Positions 33,261 through 46,347 of a stretch of DNA of 64,000 nucleotides are shown here, in pieces. The notes beneath the pieces are model-generated. The model saw only the letters and a list, made by a program, of their open reading frames with translations, made no database searches and was not told the DNA's origin. The position numbers were made by a program, and so were the translations under genes. This DNA is from Capsicum annuum (lineage: Eukaryota > Streptophyta > Magnoliopsida > Solanales > Solanaceae), in the NCBI RefSeq assembly GCF_002878395.1, contig NC_061119.1, forward strand, positions 13,944,529 through 14,008,528, read 5' to 3'. Within the stretch, counting starts at the first letter, position 1; every line of letters begins with the position of its first letter.

Positions 33261-34160
33261 ATAGTCAAATCACATAAAATCATAAATTTCACATATTTCA
33301 TCAAACTACTTGTAAAATTGATCATACAACACTCATTACAATTCCCTTATCACTGTTCATCCTCCAATCTGTGATACAAAAAATAACTACAATAACATAT
33401 AATTATGAGTTGCATGCAATTAAATTAACTACAAAACTTTAAAACAACAATATCTTTTAAAAAAGAGCAATGATATCAAACTTAACTTTGAAAAAACTTA
33501 AGACATATAAAAGTTTTCGATAATCTAACAGAATACATCATTAAAAATATATACCATTAAAACTTCAAATAACTTTAAAAACTTTCTTGACGACGAAAAT
33601 ATGATTTCAACACCGCATTCTTCTATCCTTTTCACTTTTCTCGATCTTCTCTGCAAATGAATAATATCACAAAAATCATCGTTAAAAATAAAAATAAATC
33701 TAAAGAAAAATTTCAAAATAATGGAAAAATTATTAATATGAAATCATTTTTCTTTATAAAAAATAGGAAAAAATTAATATGAAATTATTTTACCTATGAA
33801 TCTTTTACGTATTAAAACTATTGTTTCAGTCATCATCTACTTGGAATGTGTTACCATTTCAACTCGGATATGAAGAACCAGAGAGTAGACGAAGAAAATA
33901 ATAATTATTCACCAAAAAATTTCTTTTCTTGCCAATAAATTTTAGAAGAGCTTGAAATGGTGGCTTTGTAAACTTAAAATTCTTCCTTTTATGTGTATGT
34001 TGGTATACCTCTAGATAATAACCACATGGGTTAATCTATATTGTGGGGGGTAATGCTTATCTTTCATTTTTTTAGTTTTTTTTTAGATAATGATGATAAT
34101 AGCAATTACAATATTATTAGCTTGTGTTGAGATAATGCTTATCTTTTAGTATTTTAAGCT

Positions 34161-34237
<77 letters not shown>

Positions 34238-34239
34238 TA
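34161..34239. repeat. (TAA)n microsatellite
   Basis: About 78 bases of TAA repeats with one interruption (TAC). Complementary ATT tracts lie at 34319-34360 and 34482-34521. Confidence 0.95.
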
Positions 34240-34318
34240 AGTTAGTGATAATAGTACGTAATTTGTAACTTATTTAAATTTTTATTTCTCAATTTAGATG
34301 AATAAATAAATTAGCGCC

Positions 34319-34320
34319 AC

Positions 34321-34360
<40 letters not shown>

Positions 34361-34375
34361 AATAATACTAACAAT
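34319..34375. repeat. (ATT)n microsatellite turning into (AAT)n
   Basis: About 42 bases of ATT repeats followed directly by AAT units, forming a small inverted repeat by itself. Confidence 0.9.
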
Positions 34376-34481
34376 AACAATAATAATAATTTTAAAAAAT
34401 GTAGTACGTATATACTAATAGTAATAATAGTGACAGTAGTAATATATTATCTTTTAATACATTTAATTATATGTAATAACA

Positions 34482-34521
<40 letters not shown>
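34482..34521. repeat. (ATT)n microsatellite
   Basis: About 40 bases of uninterrupted ATT units, followed by further degenerate TTA/TAC sequence to about 34700. Confidence 0.9.
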
Positions 34522-34524
<3 letters not shown>

Positions 34525-35036
34525 TATACTATTGTTATTATTATACTATGAAAATAAACATAATCTACTATTACTATAATGACTACTACTATTACATACG
34601 TATTCCTACTACTTATTATCATTATTTACTATTATTACTATTAACATCATGTACTACTATTGTTACTACTATTATTATTTTTTAAAATATTATTATTATT
34701 ATTATAAAATAGTTAGAATTTATTTAGAAGTATATATAAAAGAGGTTAAGAAGCTAGAACTCCATTTCAATTCAAATTCAAATTTAAATATCATTAAAAT
34801 TCAAATTGAAGTTCAAATACCATATGAATTTATTAAAAGAAAATTAGTTTTTTATTCCTTCTTATCCTTATTTTTTTCAAATATAATGCATATTTATCTA
34901 ATAACTAATATATTTGAAAAATCAATAAAATAATAATAATTATTAATATTATTATTATATTTATATTACTACTACTCCTGCTACTAATGTATAGTACTAC
35001 TACATTACCTAAGATCCTACTACAACACTGTTGCTA

Positions 35037-35059
35037 CTATATATATATATATATATATA
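35037..35059. repeat. (TA)n microsatellite
   Basis: A run of TA dinucleotides of about 22 bases. Confidence 0.9.
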
Positions 35060-35410
35060 AGCAAATGATTTTTTTCGAAGGATAATGTGTCTTCAAATTC
35101 AAATATTATATATATAAATTATTATTATTATTTTATTATTTAGTATTAAAATATATTTTATAATATTGAAAGGGATAAGTTATGAATAGTTGGAGTTCAT
35201 TTACAACTCTTCAATATAACATTCCTAAAATCAAGTTAACGATAATCTTTTAATTACAAAATCTAATATTTTCAAAATTTAAATATATCTAATTTTTAAA
35301 TTCAAAATTTTTATTACAATTTTATACCCTTGTTGTAAAAACTACTACATGGCTTTTCATTGTGCTTCCACGTGGCTTCTTCTAGTGCTTTTAATTTTTC
35401 TTTTATATAT

Positions 35411-35442
35411 ACTAGTATACATATCCGTGTGATGCACGGATA
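35411..35442 (-). mobile_element. Helitron-like 3' terminus
   Basis: Read on the minus strand, an 8-bp hairpin (TATCCGTG, loop of five, CACGGATA) at 35442-35422 is followed by TATGTATA and then CTAGT. Hairpin plus CTAG next to a T is the 3' signature of Helitrons. The 5' end (to the right on this strand) was not found. Confidence 0.45.
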
Positions 35443-37151
35443 ATAATAACATATTATTTGTAGTAGTTTCACATTAAAATATCTCTTTCGAGCAATTTAA
35501 TATACACACACACACACATGCATACCCCCATCCACCCATAATTTCCCACTCCTACCTCCACCTCCACCTCCACCTCCATCTCTACACCTTCCACTCCGAC
35601 CTCCAATTCCATCTTCACACCTTCCTCCCATTACCTCCAATTCCATCTCCACACCATAACTCCCACCCTCAATTTAAAAAAAATAAAATAAAAAATTATA
35701 CCCTCGAAGCCAGAAAAGAAATGAGCGAAATCTAAAAAAGAACCTCTCCCACTTCCACCTCACCCATTACTCTCCTATCCCTAATCAAATCTATACGAGT
35801 AAAAATAATTATATAATTGCAAAAGATTTATGTTTATATTTTTCTATATTATATTATTTACAACTTAGAATTTCAAATTGTCAATAATAATATTAATTTT
35901 TATTCAATTGTATTCATTTTTTTTCTTTAAAATTTATAAATAGTAATATGTATACTATCTAATTACTTCATAATATAAAAATAAAAAATAAATAAGCTTT
36001 GTTATACCAAAATAGATAAAATATAGATTAAAAGAAGACTCTAAAATAATCTAATATGTTATAAATGGTTATAATTTAAACTTCAAGTTAAATACTTTCA
36101 TATCTATCAAACTATAATTTTATCTCATATTCTATTTTATTTTCCTTTTTATTCAGATTAAAAGAAATTATTAACCAATCCTAAGCATCAAAAGGATTTC
36201 CACAATGCATGCAATATTCTTGAATATTAATTTTACTTGAAAATGTAAAATCACAAATTTATTATACGAAAAATAATTTTAATGCGTAACTGTGCACATA
36301 ATATTTAATTATATTATAAGCTACAATGTTAAAAATTTATGGTGATTTAACATTTTGTTTTTTCAATCAAAGCATTACCAACATGAGAACCTATCATTAT
36401 AAACATTTGAGTTGGTTCTTGTGTTTTAATCGTCACGATTTTTTTTTTGACTTTATCGATTAAATATTTTAATAAATATGTAACGTTATCTATAAGATTA
36501 CCTTTTTTCTTACGATCAAAACATTCTCATCTCAAATTCTAATAAAATAAGTAAGCTATCACAACTTAAATTTTATCTAGTTTATAAAATTGATTAAATC
36601 TAATTTGTATGTTTAGATGAAACAAATTCATCAACCATATACCTTTTTTTTAGAAATAATTAGAGAATAATTATATGACATTGACTTAAATTGTGTACAT
36701 ATGTTAAACAATTTACTGAACATTTGAAAATAATAAATCCAAACTAATAGATTGAATTGTTGGTGTGAAATTTTAAACTTGAACCCATAATATTTAAGTT
36801 TCGAATTTACTATCAAATCTCGTAACATCATATTAAATAGTTAATTCATCACAAAAAAATAAAAACACATAAATTAATATGAGCATTTATTTTTTAAAAA
36901 TAAATTATATAAAAGTAATAACAAAAGTTAGCATTTAAAAAGTGTCAACTTAACTTCTCAACTAAAGGTGATTTTACTTTTCATTTACGTAAATGAATTT
37001 ATTTTTATCAGAAACCATTGAGAATAAATTAATCTGTAGTAGCTCCATCAGTCATCTGCATATAAAAAATAAAAATGTTAAATTTCTAGAAAATAAAAAT
37101 ATGAAGAATACAATAAATAAATTTATGAATAAAACTAACAATCAATAACAA

Positions 37152-37197
37152 AGAAGAAGAAGAAGAAGAAGAAGAAGAAGAAGAAGGAGGAGGAGGA
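37152..37197. repeat. (GAA)n/(GGA)n microsatellite
   Basis: About eleven GAA units followed by four GGA units, all purine on this strand. Confidence 0.95.
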
Positions 37198-37472
37198 AGC
37201 TTAATATTATATGTCATTGTAGGAGTATATATAGAGATGTGAAGAAGTTATAAATCTATTTCAACTCAACATTCATTTGAATTCAAATTTCATAAAAAGA
37301 TCAGTATATTAATTAGGATATTAATTTGGATATTATAAATACAAAAATAAAGGAAAAAGGAGCAAAAACTTTTAATTGCTAATAAGAAGGAGAATATGCT
37401 ATAAAAAAAAAAACCTAGCAGGCATAAAACAATTCATTTTCAATTCAAATTTTAAATTACTAATTTTTAATT

Positions 37473-37492
37473 GGGGGGGAGGGGGGGGGGGG
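37473..37492. repeat. G-run
   Basis: A run of 19 G with one A, followed by ACGGG. It could form a G-quadruplex, or it may be a length-uncertain stretch of the assembly. Confidence 0.9.
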
Positions 37493-39939
37493 ACGGGTTA
37501 ATGATAAAGTTTTGACTACTGGTGGCACTATTAATAAAAATGAACAAATGCTATAAATATAGACACACACACGTGTTGAATTCTATTATGTTGAAAAAAA
37601 TAGTGAAGAAGTTGAGGGTCAGAAAATTAAATATCCACCAATCTAAATATGCAACCGAATCAATTTAGATGAGCACCAATCATATTTTTCAAATAAGTAA
37701 ATTAGTTTCTTCTTTAGCTTAACGTGAATCTCATTATTTATAGAAGTATTTTCTTAATAGAGTCCTATTTTAGTAGTATTTTTCTATCCTATTTTAGGAG
37801 TATTTTTCTAATTGATTAGTACAAAATAAAATATTAATTGATTCTCCTTTCATATATTTTAGGAGTCCTATATATTTTAGGAGCCTAGTTAATATAATAA
37901 AAATAATTAAATAATAAATTAAAGAAAATAGTGAAAAGACAGATTTTATCTAAAGGAGAGTCTTTTAATGAAGGACGAAAAGTTCAAATCACTTTCCTAA
38001 GAGTCTTCTCACTTTTAATATATTGCAGTTGTAGATGTAGATAAGGCAAACATTAGTAGACTTTTCTCATGAAATTATGAAATAACGGATGTGTACAATT
38101 TGAATATAATTTTTTTCTTTAAATTAGATATCCGTACTTGAAATTTACAGTGGACATGATATTAATGATGATTACCATAAATGTTTTTGTATTTTATATT
38201 ATACATAGTATATTTCATATATAATATTTGAGTATGTTGTTATATAGAAAAGTAATTTTACAAAATATTATCTCTATAGGAAACATCATTGTTGTTATAT
38301 GTAGAATGTTATTATAGAGAAGTACAATATGACATGAAAAGATTATTTCGGAGAAAATCAGACCGTTATAATGAAATGTTTTTATAACGAGACAATGTTA
38401 TAGAAAGTTCTAATTGTATATAGATCGGAGAAGCAAAATAATATTGCGATAACAAGTGTTAATTACCATAAATTTCAAGTTTGAAAATATTTTAAGATAA
38501 AAATTTCTATCGTCAATTCAATTTTTTAATATCAATAACATAAATTCAAACATATTGAAATACTCCATCATGGTGGAATCACAATTTCCAAAGATTCGAT
38601 TACTTCGGTTTGAATTTAAACAAGATTGTGAATTTTAAATTACTATTCTTTTAGTTTTAATTGAAATATAAAAATTATATGAATTTAAAATGAACTATAT
38701 GAATCTAAACTGTCAAGTTTAAAGTAACCAATTCAAAAAGAAATAAAATTATCAATATTAGAGAATCAATCAAATCTATTTAAATACATCCCACATAATG
38801 TTGTAGTGATATTTGAATAAAATATGGATATATTTAAAAAAAAAAAAAAAGAAGGTAAAATCCTCATTTAAATATTATATGTTATGTCTGAGAAAAATTA
38901 CTGACCTGGAGACAGATAATGTAAAGATATTACAATTCAAAGTAATTTTTTTTAAAATAAAATAAAGTAATAAATATAATGTGATATGTTCAAAAAAGTC
39001 ATATAATATTTTACAACAATTATAATTTCTAATATATTTATGCATCGTGAAAATATAAATATTAATATACATAGAAAAAAAAAAGTACTTACATATAAAA
39101 ATATTAAGCATCTATCTTATATTGGTAAAGTACCAAACATAGAAAAAAATATTTACAATTTTAATAAAAAAATTGATTATGCATCTTTCTTTTTTTTTTT
39201 TTTGTAAAAAGTAACAAATAAAATAACATGTTGCAAGAGGATAAAATATCGGTTTGATAAGTTTAAGAAGTTAGTTAATAAGCTAGACCGTTTGTGGTTA
39301 CAAGTAGGTATATAAATTATCTATTGTTGAAGATTACTTTTTGTATTTAAATTTTGCTATTTAAAATTTTAATTGATTTTTATATATAAGTTCATTAATA
39401 CCTATTTATTTAATATATATTTGAAATTTGCAAATAAGATCCTATAAATTGAATCAAGTCAAATAATGATCACTTCTAACTACACTGGATTTTAAAAGTA
39501 ACATTTCAATGTACCATGTTAGATCAAATAACAATTTTGAAAGTACTTGATCATGATAAAGTTTGAACGAATCTTATTGAATTTTAATTTAGCTAAAATA
39601 TGACGTGATTAGTTAATTGAAATAACTGTAATATCAAGTATTTATTTAAATTATATTTAATACGTAGAAGCTAGAAATTGGATTAAATGACAATTAACAC
39701 CTCCAGCCACATTAAATCGATAAAGATATTATTTCAATGAAATAAGTTTGAGTCAAGAAACACTTGATCAGAATGAAGTGTCAGTGAAACTTAGTCAGTT
39801 ATATTTATGTTTGATATAATTAATTATTCAAAATTAATTGGATATAATCACATGTTTATGAAATTCACAAATAGATATGCAGTATGAATCAAATTGAATG
39901 ATTGATGAACACCCCTAACTGTACGGGATTAGTATTGCT

Positions 39940-40952
39940 ACAACAATTTTCAACTCATGATAAAAAATAATAAACTTCAAGATTTTAATAAATTTGTGGC
40001 TAAATCATTTCGTAATAACAAATAATTATACTTATTATTAAACCAACTATATGATTTTTAGTACTCCAAATAATATTTTTTATTTAAATATAATATTTTA
40101 TTTTAAGTAATCTTTCTTACGGCTAAAAGGTCACTATTGCTACAATAATTTTTTATACATGAAAAAATTAAAACTTAGCTACAAAATTTTATTGTAGCAA
40201 AAATCCCGTGGTTATGTCATTTAACAATTGTAACTTTTTTTATAACTTGAAGCAAATATATTTATTTAGCCATATTATTTTATTTAAAATTAATTTATTG
40301 TGAATGTTATCATTCCTACAGTAAATTTTAACTCGTGGTAAAAATTAATAATTAGCTACAAAATTTACTATAACAAAAAAGGCGTGGCTATATTGTTTAT
40401 CTATTGCCACAATTTCTTATATCTTGAAGCAAAAGAAAATTATTTAGCTATAGTATTTTGGTCCAAATAGTTTATTGTGGCTAATAGGTTATTATTGCTA
40501 TAGTTATTTTTATCATGTGACAAACATTTACAGTTAGCTACAAAATTTTATTGTAGCAAAAAATCTATGGTTATTTCATTTACTTATCGCCACAATGTTT
40601 GTAACTTGAAGAAAAATTATTATATTTAGCTACACTGTTTGTTTATTTATTGTAGCTAAAAGGTTACTGTTGCTACAATTACTTTTGTTGTATGACAAAA
40701 ACTAATAGTTAGCTATAAAATTTTATTGTAGCAGTAAAACTGTAACTTTTTAGATAAGTATTACCACGATTGTTAGCAATTATAACAAAAATGAGGATTT
40801 AGCTTTGTCAATTTAATTTTTGTGGCTAAGAAAATTTATGAATTTATAGATAGCCATGGAATTCAAGTTTTTGTGGTTATTACTAAGTAATAGCCATGAT
40901 TTTTAAATTCATAGCTTAGATTCTGTAGCTATAAGTGCATTTTCTTGTAGTG
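39940..40952. repeat. CACTA right subterminal repeats (~175-bp units)
   Basis: About four units start near 40125, 40310, 40482 and 40658. They share GGTTACTGTTGCTACAATTA-like and AGCTACAAAATTTTATTGTA-like phrases. The unit ends contain GTAGC/GCTAC motifs in both orientations. Confidence 0.75.
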
Positions 40953-41180
40953 TTTTCTTTAGCCTTTTCATTTTGTTCCTAAGTAAGTAGTGTTTTGAAT
41001 AATCAGACATTAATGATATTCTTATAATTTTAACCTTGCTTAAACAAAATATAATTTTACATAACCAAGAAACTAATACTTCCATTTCGTTTTACTTTGC
41101 CCCTATACTAAAAATAATTTTTCTAATTTACTTGGCCAATTTATAAAATCAAGAGAATTTTGTTATATTTTTTCTTTTTT

Positions 41181-44100
41181 ACTCTTAGGGTATGTTTGGT
41201 ATGGAAGAAATGTTTTCCTAGAAAATATTTTCATGAAAAACAAGTTAGTTTCTTACTTATTTTCTTATGTTTGGTTGATGAGTAGATAATATTCAAAAAT
41301 ATTTTCTAGTGTTTGGTTGGTCAATGAAAAAATATTTTTTAGAATACATTTTAGTGTTTAGCTAAAAACTAGAAAATAATTTTTGAAAAATAATTTTTGA
41401 TCCGAAAAATATTTCTTTTAGGGTGTATTCGGGATGGAGGACGAAATTTTTTTTTTTTTAGAAAAATAAGTTGTTTTTTACTTATGTTCTTGTGTTCATT
41501 ATGCAAGTAAGAAAATATTTTCTAAAAGTATTTGTATATATTTAATAAAACACAATAAGAACAAATATGGTAAGAAGGATGGGGTAAGAAAAGAGTTTTA
41601 ATTTTTTTGTAAAAAAATAATCATTAAGAAAAATTAAATCTTATTTTTGAGGAGGGAGGCTAGTAGGTCTGGCCACGGGGTGATAGAGATGGGGTGAGAA
41701 AAAAAATTTGAAAAATAAATTAAAAAATAATTTTTTTTGGGGATGGAGGCGGCTAGTAGGGGTCGGGGAGTGAGGATGGGATAAGAAAAAAATTAAATTT
41801 TTTAAAAATAAATTTAAAAGATTTATTTTTGGAGGGGGGTGTTACGCCCCGAGTTTGGTACCCGAAATGCTACACGGTGCCCGTGATCCCGAAGGACCAC
41901 AAGCTAACCCATGAATGATATCTGTAATTGAGCACTGCATGATATACTGTATAAATGCGGAATATAAACTGTAAGGTCGTAATGTTCAAAACTGTAACAT
42001 GTCTGATAAAACAATATCTAAACGAGGTATAGAAATACCCAAAACTGAAATAAGCTGTCTAAACATACTGTAGTCTGAAAGCCTCTAAACTGTCTGAAAA
42101 TTGTGGAGTTGATGGGACATGTCCCTAACTAACTTCGAACTACTGAAATAAACTAAGTACTGAAGGAATAAAATAATCAAACAATAACATCCTCGAATGA
42201 TGAGGCCTCACTACTGACTCTGACTGATAAAACTGGAATGCTACTGATGCTCTAGAGCTCGTGCTTCTAAACCTATGGTATAAAAACACCATAGCGCGAA
42301 TGTGTCAGTATGATTAAAAATACTGGTATGCAAGTGAGGTAGGCTGAATGTAAGGGGTTCATATGCATGAACAATACTAACTAACTGTATAACATGAACG
42401 TGAGAATACATGCATGAATAAGTAACTAAAACTAAATACATGGTAATAATGACTACTGAGTCTGAATACTGATAACATGAACTACTGATAACTGAGATAA
42501 CTGATACGGAGTGACTGTATCTGATAGTCTAGATTCTGATGAAACTAGTTGAGTTTCGTACTATACTGAGTGACTGTATCTGAAAGTCCTGATATCTGAA
42601 GAACTATCTGAGTTCTATTACTGAGACTGAGTGACTGTATCTGACAGTCCTGATTTTATAACTGAAATTGTGGGAGAATTCATCTAACCGAGATGCCCCG
42701 AATAAGCTATTATAGCTGAGTTGGGGTCCAATCTGTAATCCCAATTGGAAGGGTGTCAATACCACGCCACTAGTAAGGACAAGCTGTGAGTGACCCTCAT
42801 CTGACAATGTCCCCAAAGGAGAATGGTGGGACCCTCATCTGACAGTGTTAATCCACCCCATCAACCTTCAACTGACAGTGTTGATGTCTCAACCTATGCT
42901 GGCTACATAGTTCTAGAACGCAAGGATCGCTTTTAAGAATCACACCCTCTGCTGACAGTGTGTGTTCCCATCCTTGGGTTCATTCGGTGCTGAATTCTAC
43001 TCCCAACTGAATAGACACTGGACTGATTTTCCTAGTTCACACTAGGCATGACTGAGCTGTTACTGATTGTACTGATTAACTGGACTGAACTAAGTTCACT
43101 GAGTTTCATTGACTGATGGAATACTACTGAGATCTAATAACTGACTGAGATTACTGAGATTACTGGACTGATACTGAATTTACTGAGTTTTCCTGAGTCA
43201 CATGACTGACTTAGTTCTACTGATCGTGGCTTGGCTGAGAGTATCGTGAAAACTGACACTGGCTCTAGGCACCCAACTAAATTTTCGGGTACAAGTACCC
43301 CCATGACTCGATAGCATGAAACTGACAAGACATGACACTTCTTGACACATGACCATAGTCAACAATTCATAATACAATCATTGGGGATTTCCATAAAGTA
43401 TTTGCATGTCATAAGCTTACACATGAATAGGAATTGCATTCTATCATAACGTAATTTCACGAATCCATACTTATGAGCGTTCCACTAAATCATTACAAGT
43501 CATAGCTTTAGCATGAGAGTCAATTTGAATATGTGGTTGCATCATGAGTTTATCCTATAAATCACAAATAGGTCATAAAACACAACTCTCATTCACTTAG
43601 GCATTTTAACAAACACATGGAAAGCATAACCTTTTCTAGGGCATAACTTGACAACTAATACATGATGGCTATATCAAATACTTCAATTTTTAAGGATTTC
43701 AATCCACATACTAACATGATGTCTTGAGAATTCAATAAAGATTCAATCTTGGAAATCATATCACAACATAGACATGCGTACAATCAAACCCACAACATGA
43801 AATTCAAAATTTAAATTTGAAAAAAGGTTTCTTGAGCTTCATGGGTGAAAAGAATCCATGAATCGACACTTTACATACCTTAGAACGTAAATCCTTAAGG
43901 GTTCTTGAAGAGATTCTTGAGCCTTGACCTTGAATTTGAAACTAGGGTTTCCTTGCTTTTGAGAGAGAATGGTGAACTTTGAGGCAACTTGAGTAAAGAA
44001 TGAGATATTTACGTAATTTAGGGATTAATTTCGTGTTTGGGGATGACCTGGCTCGTGGAAAAATGACCTATTTACCCTTAAAGACGCGGCCATTTAATGA

Positions 44101-44916
44101 CTGAAAACTAGGCATCGACGCTATAAGCGACGCGGTGTGTCAATGGCATCGATGCGATACCCAACGCGTCGCGCCATGATCGCGCCAAGCCTCAGTACTT
44201 TTGGCTCTGGCAACCTGCAACAATGTTAACCAACGCGATAGGCGATACGGCACGCCAAGATCGCGTTGGTCCACTGTTTTGGACATTCAAACATGGTTTA
44301 AACGAGTTTCAAAAAATTTAAAACTTGTTCGGGAACGCTTATTGACCTTCCTGATCATGAATTCAGCAAAATATAGAACATTTAAGAATATTAAGGTCAC
44401 GAAATGAGATTGCGAACTTTCGAAGGCTAAAATAAACTAAGTCTGAAAACTTAGCTAGAATTTTCTAAGTATGGACCCCCTTAACAAGCATAAATGGACT
44501 GAATTAAGCTTAGGATTTTGTAGGGTCTTATAGGGTGGGGGTGGGGGTCGGGTAGGGGGGTGGATAAGAAAAAATTTGATTTTTTTGTTAAAAACTTTTT
44601 TTAGAGGGGGGCTGGTAGGGCGTGGGGGTCGGGGTCGGGGATTGGACAAGAAAAAAATTTATAATATTTTATTTGGATGAGGGTGGTAGGAAATTGGGGG
44701 TCAGCATAGGAGAGAGTGATTTTCAGAGTTGCATGAACATTTCAACTTGAGAGTGAGACTGAAAGAGAGTTTTGAAAAATATTTCCTTACGGGAAAGTCA
44801 TTTATCTTAAATTTTGAGGAAAATAAGTTAATTTGAAAACACTTTTCAAAATATTTAAGCTAACCAAACAAAAAAAATTGAAAAATATTTTCCTTTATAC
44901 CAAACATACTCTTAGT
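41181..44916. mobile_element. TIR element inserted in the Stowaway MITE
   Basis: The element proper is 41189-44908, flanked by the 8-bp duplication ACTCTTAG (41181-41188, 44909-44916). The ends are inverted (TATGTTTGGTAT) and continue into GGAAAATATTTT-type sequence. The interior has several ~95-bp units of G-rich DNA followed by ATAAGAAAAAAATTTGATTT. It has no coding capacity. The duplication size fits a hAT-type enzyme. Excluding the nested LTR it is about 1.0 kb. Confidence 0.75.
41840..44532 (+). mobile_element. Solo LTR nested in the TIR element
   Basis: Starts TGTTACGCCCCGAGTTTGGT, a known style of Solanaceae LTR start, and ends GGGTCTTATA, 2693 bp. The G-rich repeat of the host element is cut at 41839 and resumes at 44533. 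The flanking bases GGGGG and GGGTG agree at four of five positions, which is compatible with a worn 5-bp duplication. No primer site, gag or pol is present, so recombination between two LTRs is likely. ACTGA-type low-complexity repeats fill 42450-43260. Confidence 0.7.
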
Positions 44917-45034
44917 ATTTCATGACTGCACAATGTAATGATAGTTACATTTAGAGTTTTAAAACATCATTAATAAAGTCTATAATTAAAGTTTTCTTAA
45001 GGGTTGTACCAAGTAAAATAAAACGGAAGGAGTA

Positions 45035-46113
45035 TTAAAGAGTCATATCTTTTTTAAGGTACTATTTGGGGTAAGTAAAACCACTTTTTATTTTCAAGAA
45101 GCGAATAGTTTCTTTAACGGGTGTATCCAAACTAAAAGAACCACTTATTTAAAAAATGGAAGGAGTATATTATTTAAGGTATGTGCCACATAAATAGTGG
45201 ATAAGTAATTTTAGACTGAGGAAGTATTAGCTCAATCTATTTTATGATTATCCAATTTTATAAAATTGTCTTTTATTCTTTGAGTGTCTTCTTAGACATT
45301 AGCTCAAACTAATTAGATTATCAAATAATTAAATTTAAAATGACGTTGTCTTAACGTTGAATATCTTTTAAAGCATAACAATCACTACAATATTAATGAT
45401 TTAGATCTATTTTTGCAACTAAAAATAATACAAAATATTATATAAGTAAAAAAAATGATACTCTAATTAGCATACTCAATCAAGTGAAGTCTTAAAATGC
45501 TTAGAATAATTTTGTTAGTTTGTGAAACATCTCACTCAGTTGAAAAGGTTTTCATAACTATAATCAATAATACTTACCTAAGATCTAGATATTTGCAGTC
45601 TTATGTAACGTACGATAATTTATAAATGTCTATTCGTGTCTTACAAAATCTTATAAGAAATGTATGTTATATTGTCAATTGCAAAAAAAAAAAAACTATC
45701 AAGTTATAATTAACTACCATGTATTTCAAGAAATTATGAGAATCAAATATATAAAAAAATTGTTAAATAAACGTAAGGCTTAAGCACAAAAAAGTTGCCT
45801 CATCAAAGGCAAACCGATGTCAAAATAAGATGTCCATAAAATTAATCCAACAAAAGCATAAAAACACATCAAAACATCACTGTTAATGACCAACATGCAA
45901 CTGTTTTCCGCTAATGGCCAACATACAATCTATTTTTCTTCCGATTTCTCTTATATATATTGTCGTTTCTTTCGCAACCCACTCGTCTCATCTGCATATT
46001 TTTGTGAATTTTTTTTCAATTCGTAATAAACACTTTTTTGGTTCACTCTGTAGTCTACCATCATTAGCTGAAGCAGTCAAAACCTTAGAAACGAAGCCAA
46101 TGATACAATCCCT
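45035..46113. other. AT-rich intergenic DNA
   Basis: 45037-45170 ends in tggaaggagta and may be another Stowaway relic. A hydrophobic open frame at 45914-46192 has no recognised family. Nothing else is supported. Confidence 0.35.
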
Positions 46114-46347
46114 TCAAGCATCCACTAGGAAGACGCAAGTGCGATCATGCAGACGAGAGGAGGAAGAAACTGCGCTAACATCCAGTGGATAGACGCAAGT
46201 GTGATTATCCAGAGGAGGACAGAAAGAGGACGCAGACAGCAAATGTGCAGCCATCAGAGGAGAGGAGGAAGTGCCACCACTTGTGTAAGCAAGTGCAGCT
46301 AGAGTAGCACTAGTCAGGAAAACCATTATCATCATTTCTACCTCCAT
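46114..46347 (-). CDS. Hypothetical 77-residue protein with hydrophobic N-terminus
   Basis: Starts at an ATG (46347) with MEVEMMIMVFLTSATLAALA, a stretch that could act as a signal peptide or anchor. The rest is Ser-rich with Cys at four sites (CPP, CVY and others). The second half contains a short internal repeat (HTCVYPLDVSA and RTCVFLVDA). No TATA box or polyadenylation signal was identified with confidence. I do not recognise the family; it may be a chance frame. Confidence 0.2.
   Translation of the reverse strand: MEVEMMIMVFLTSATLAALAYTSGGTSSSPLMAAHLLSASSFCPPLDNHTCVYPLDVSAVSSSSRLHDRTCVFLVDA

Larger units (their letters stand above)
33261..39930. other. AT-rich interior of the CACTA element
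   Basis: No protein family was recognised on either strand. The frames here are short and AT-driven. Listed separately are the trinucleotide tracts, a Helitron-like end, a GAA tract and a G-run. CT-rich sequence with repeated cctccac lies at 35536-35640, and a CA run at 35503-35518. Confidence 0.45.
30031..40955. mobile_element. CACTA-type element without transposase
   Basis: The element proper is 30034-40952 (10919 bp). It starts CACTACAACATATTGC and ends with the reverse of CACTACAAGAAAATGC; both ends continue into ATAGCTA. The flanks are TTT on each side (30031-30033, 40953-40955), matching the 3-bp duplication of CACTA elements. Both ends carry subterminal repeats rich in TTGTAGC/GCTACAA. 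No transposase blocks were seen. The interior includes an LTR-type insertion (30431 onward), long trinucleotide tracts and AT-rich DNA, so it is non-autonomous and swollen by later insertions. Confidence 0.75.
41077..45034. mobile_element. Stowaway MITE split by later insertions
   Basis: The left part (41079-41188) starts CTTCCATTTCGTTTTACTTTG and the right part (44917-45032), in reverse, starts CTCCTTCCGTTTTATTTTAC. TA flanks both ends (41077-41078, 45033-45034). Without the insert the MITE is about 226 bp. Confidence 0.75.

Noticed and set aside
34649..34933. 94-codon Tyr/Ile-rich frame
   Set aside because: Made by TTA/TAC trinucleotide sequence and AT-rich DNA; no protein character.
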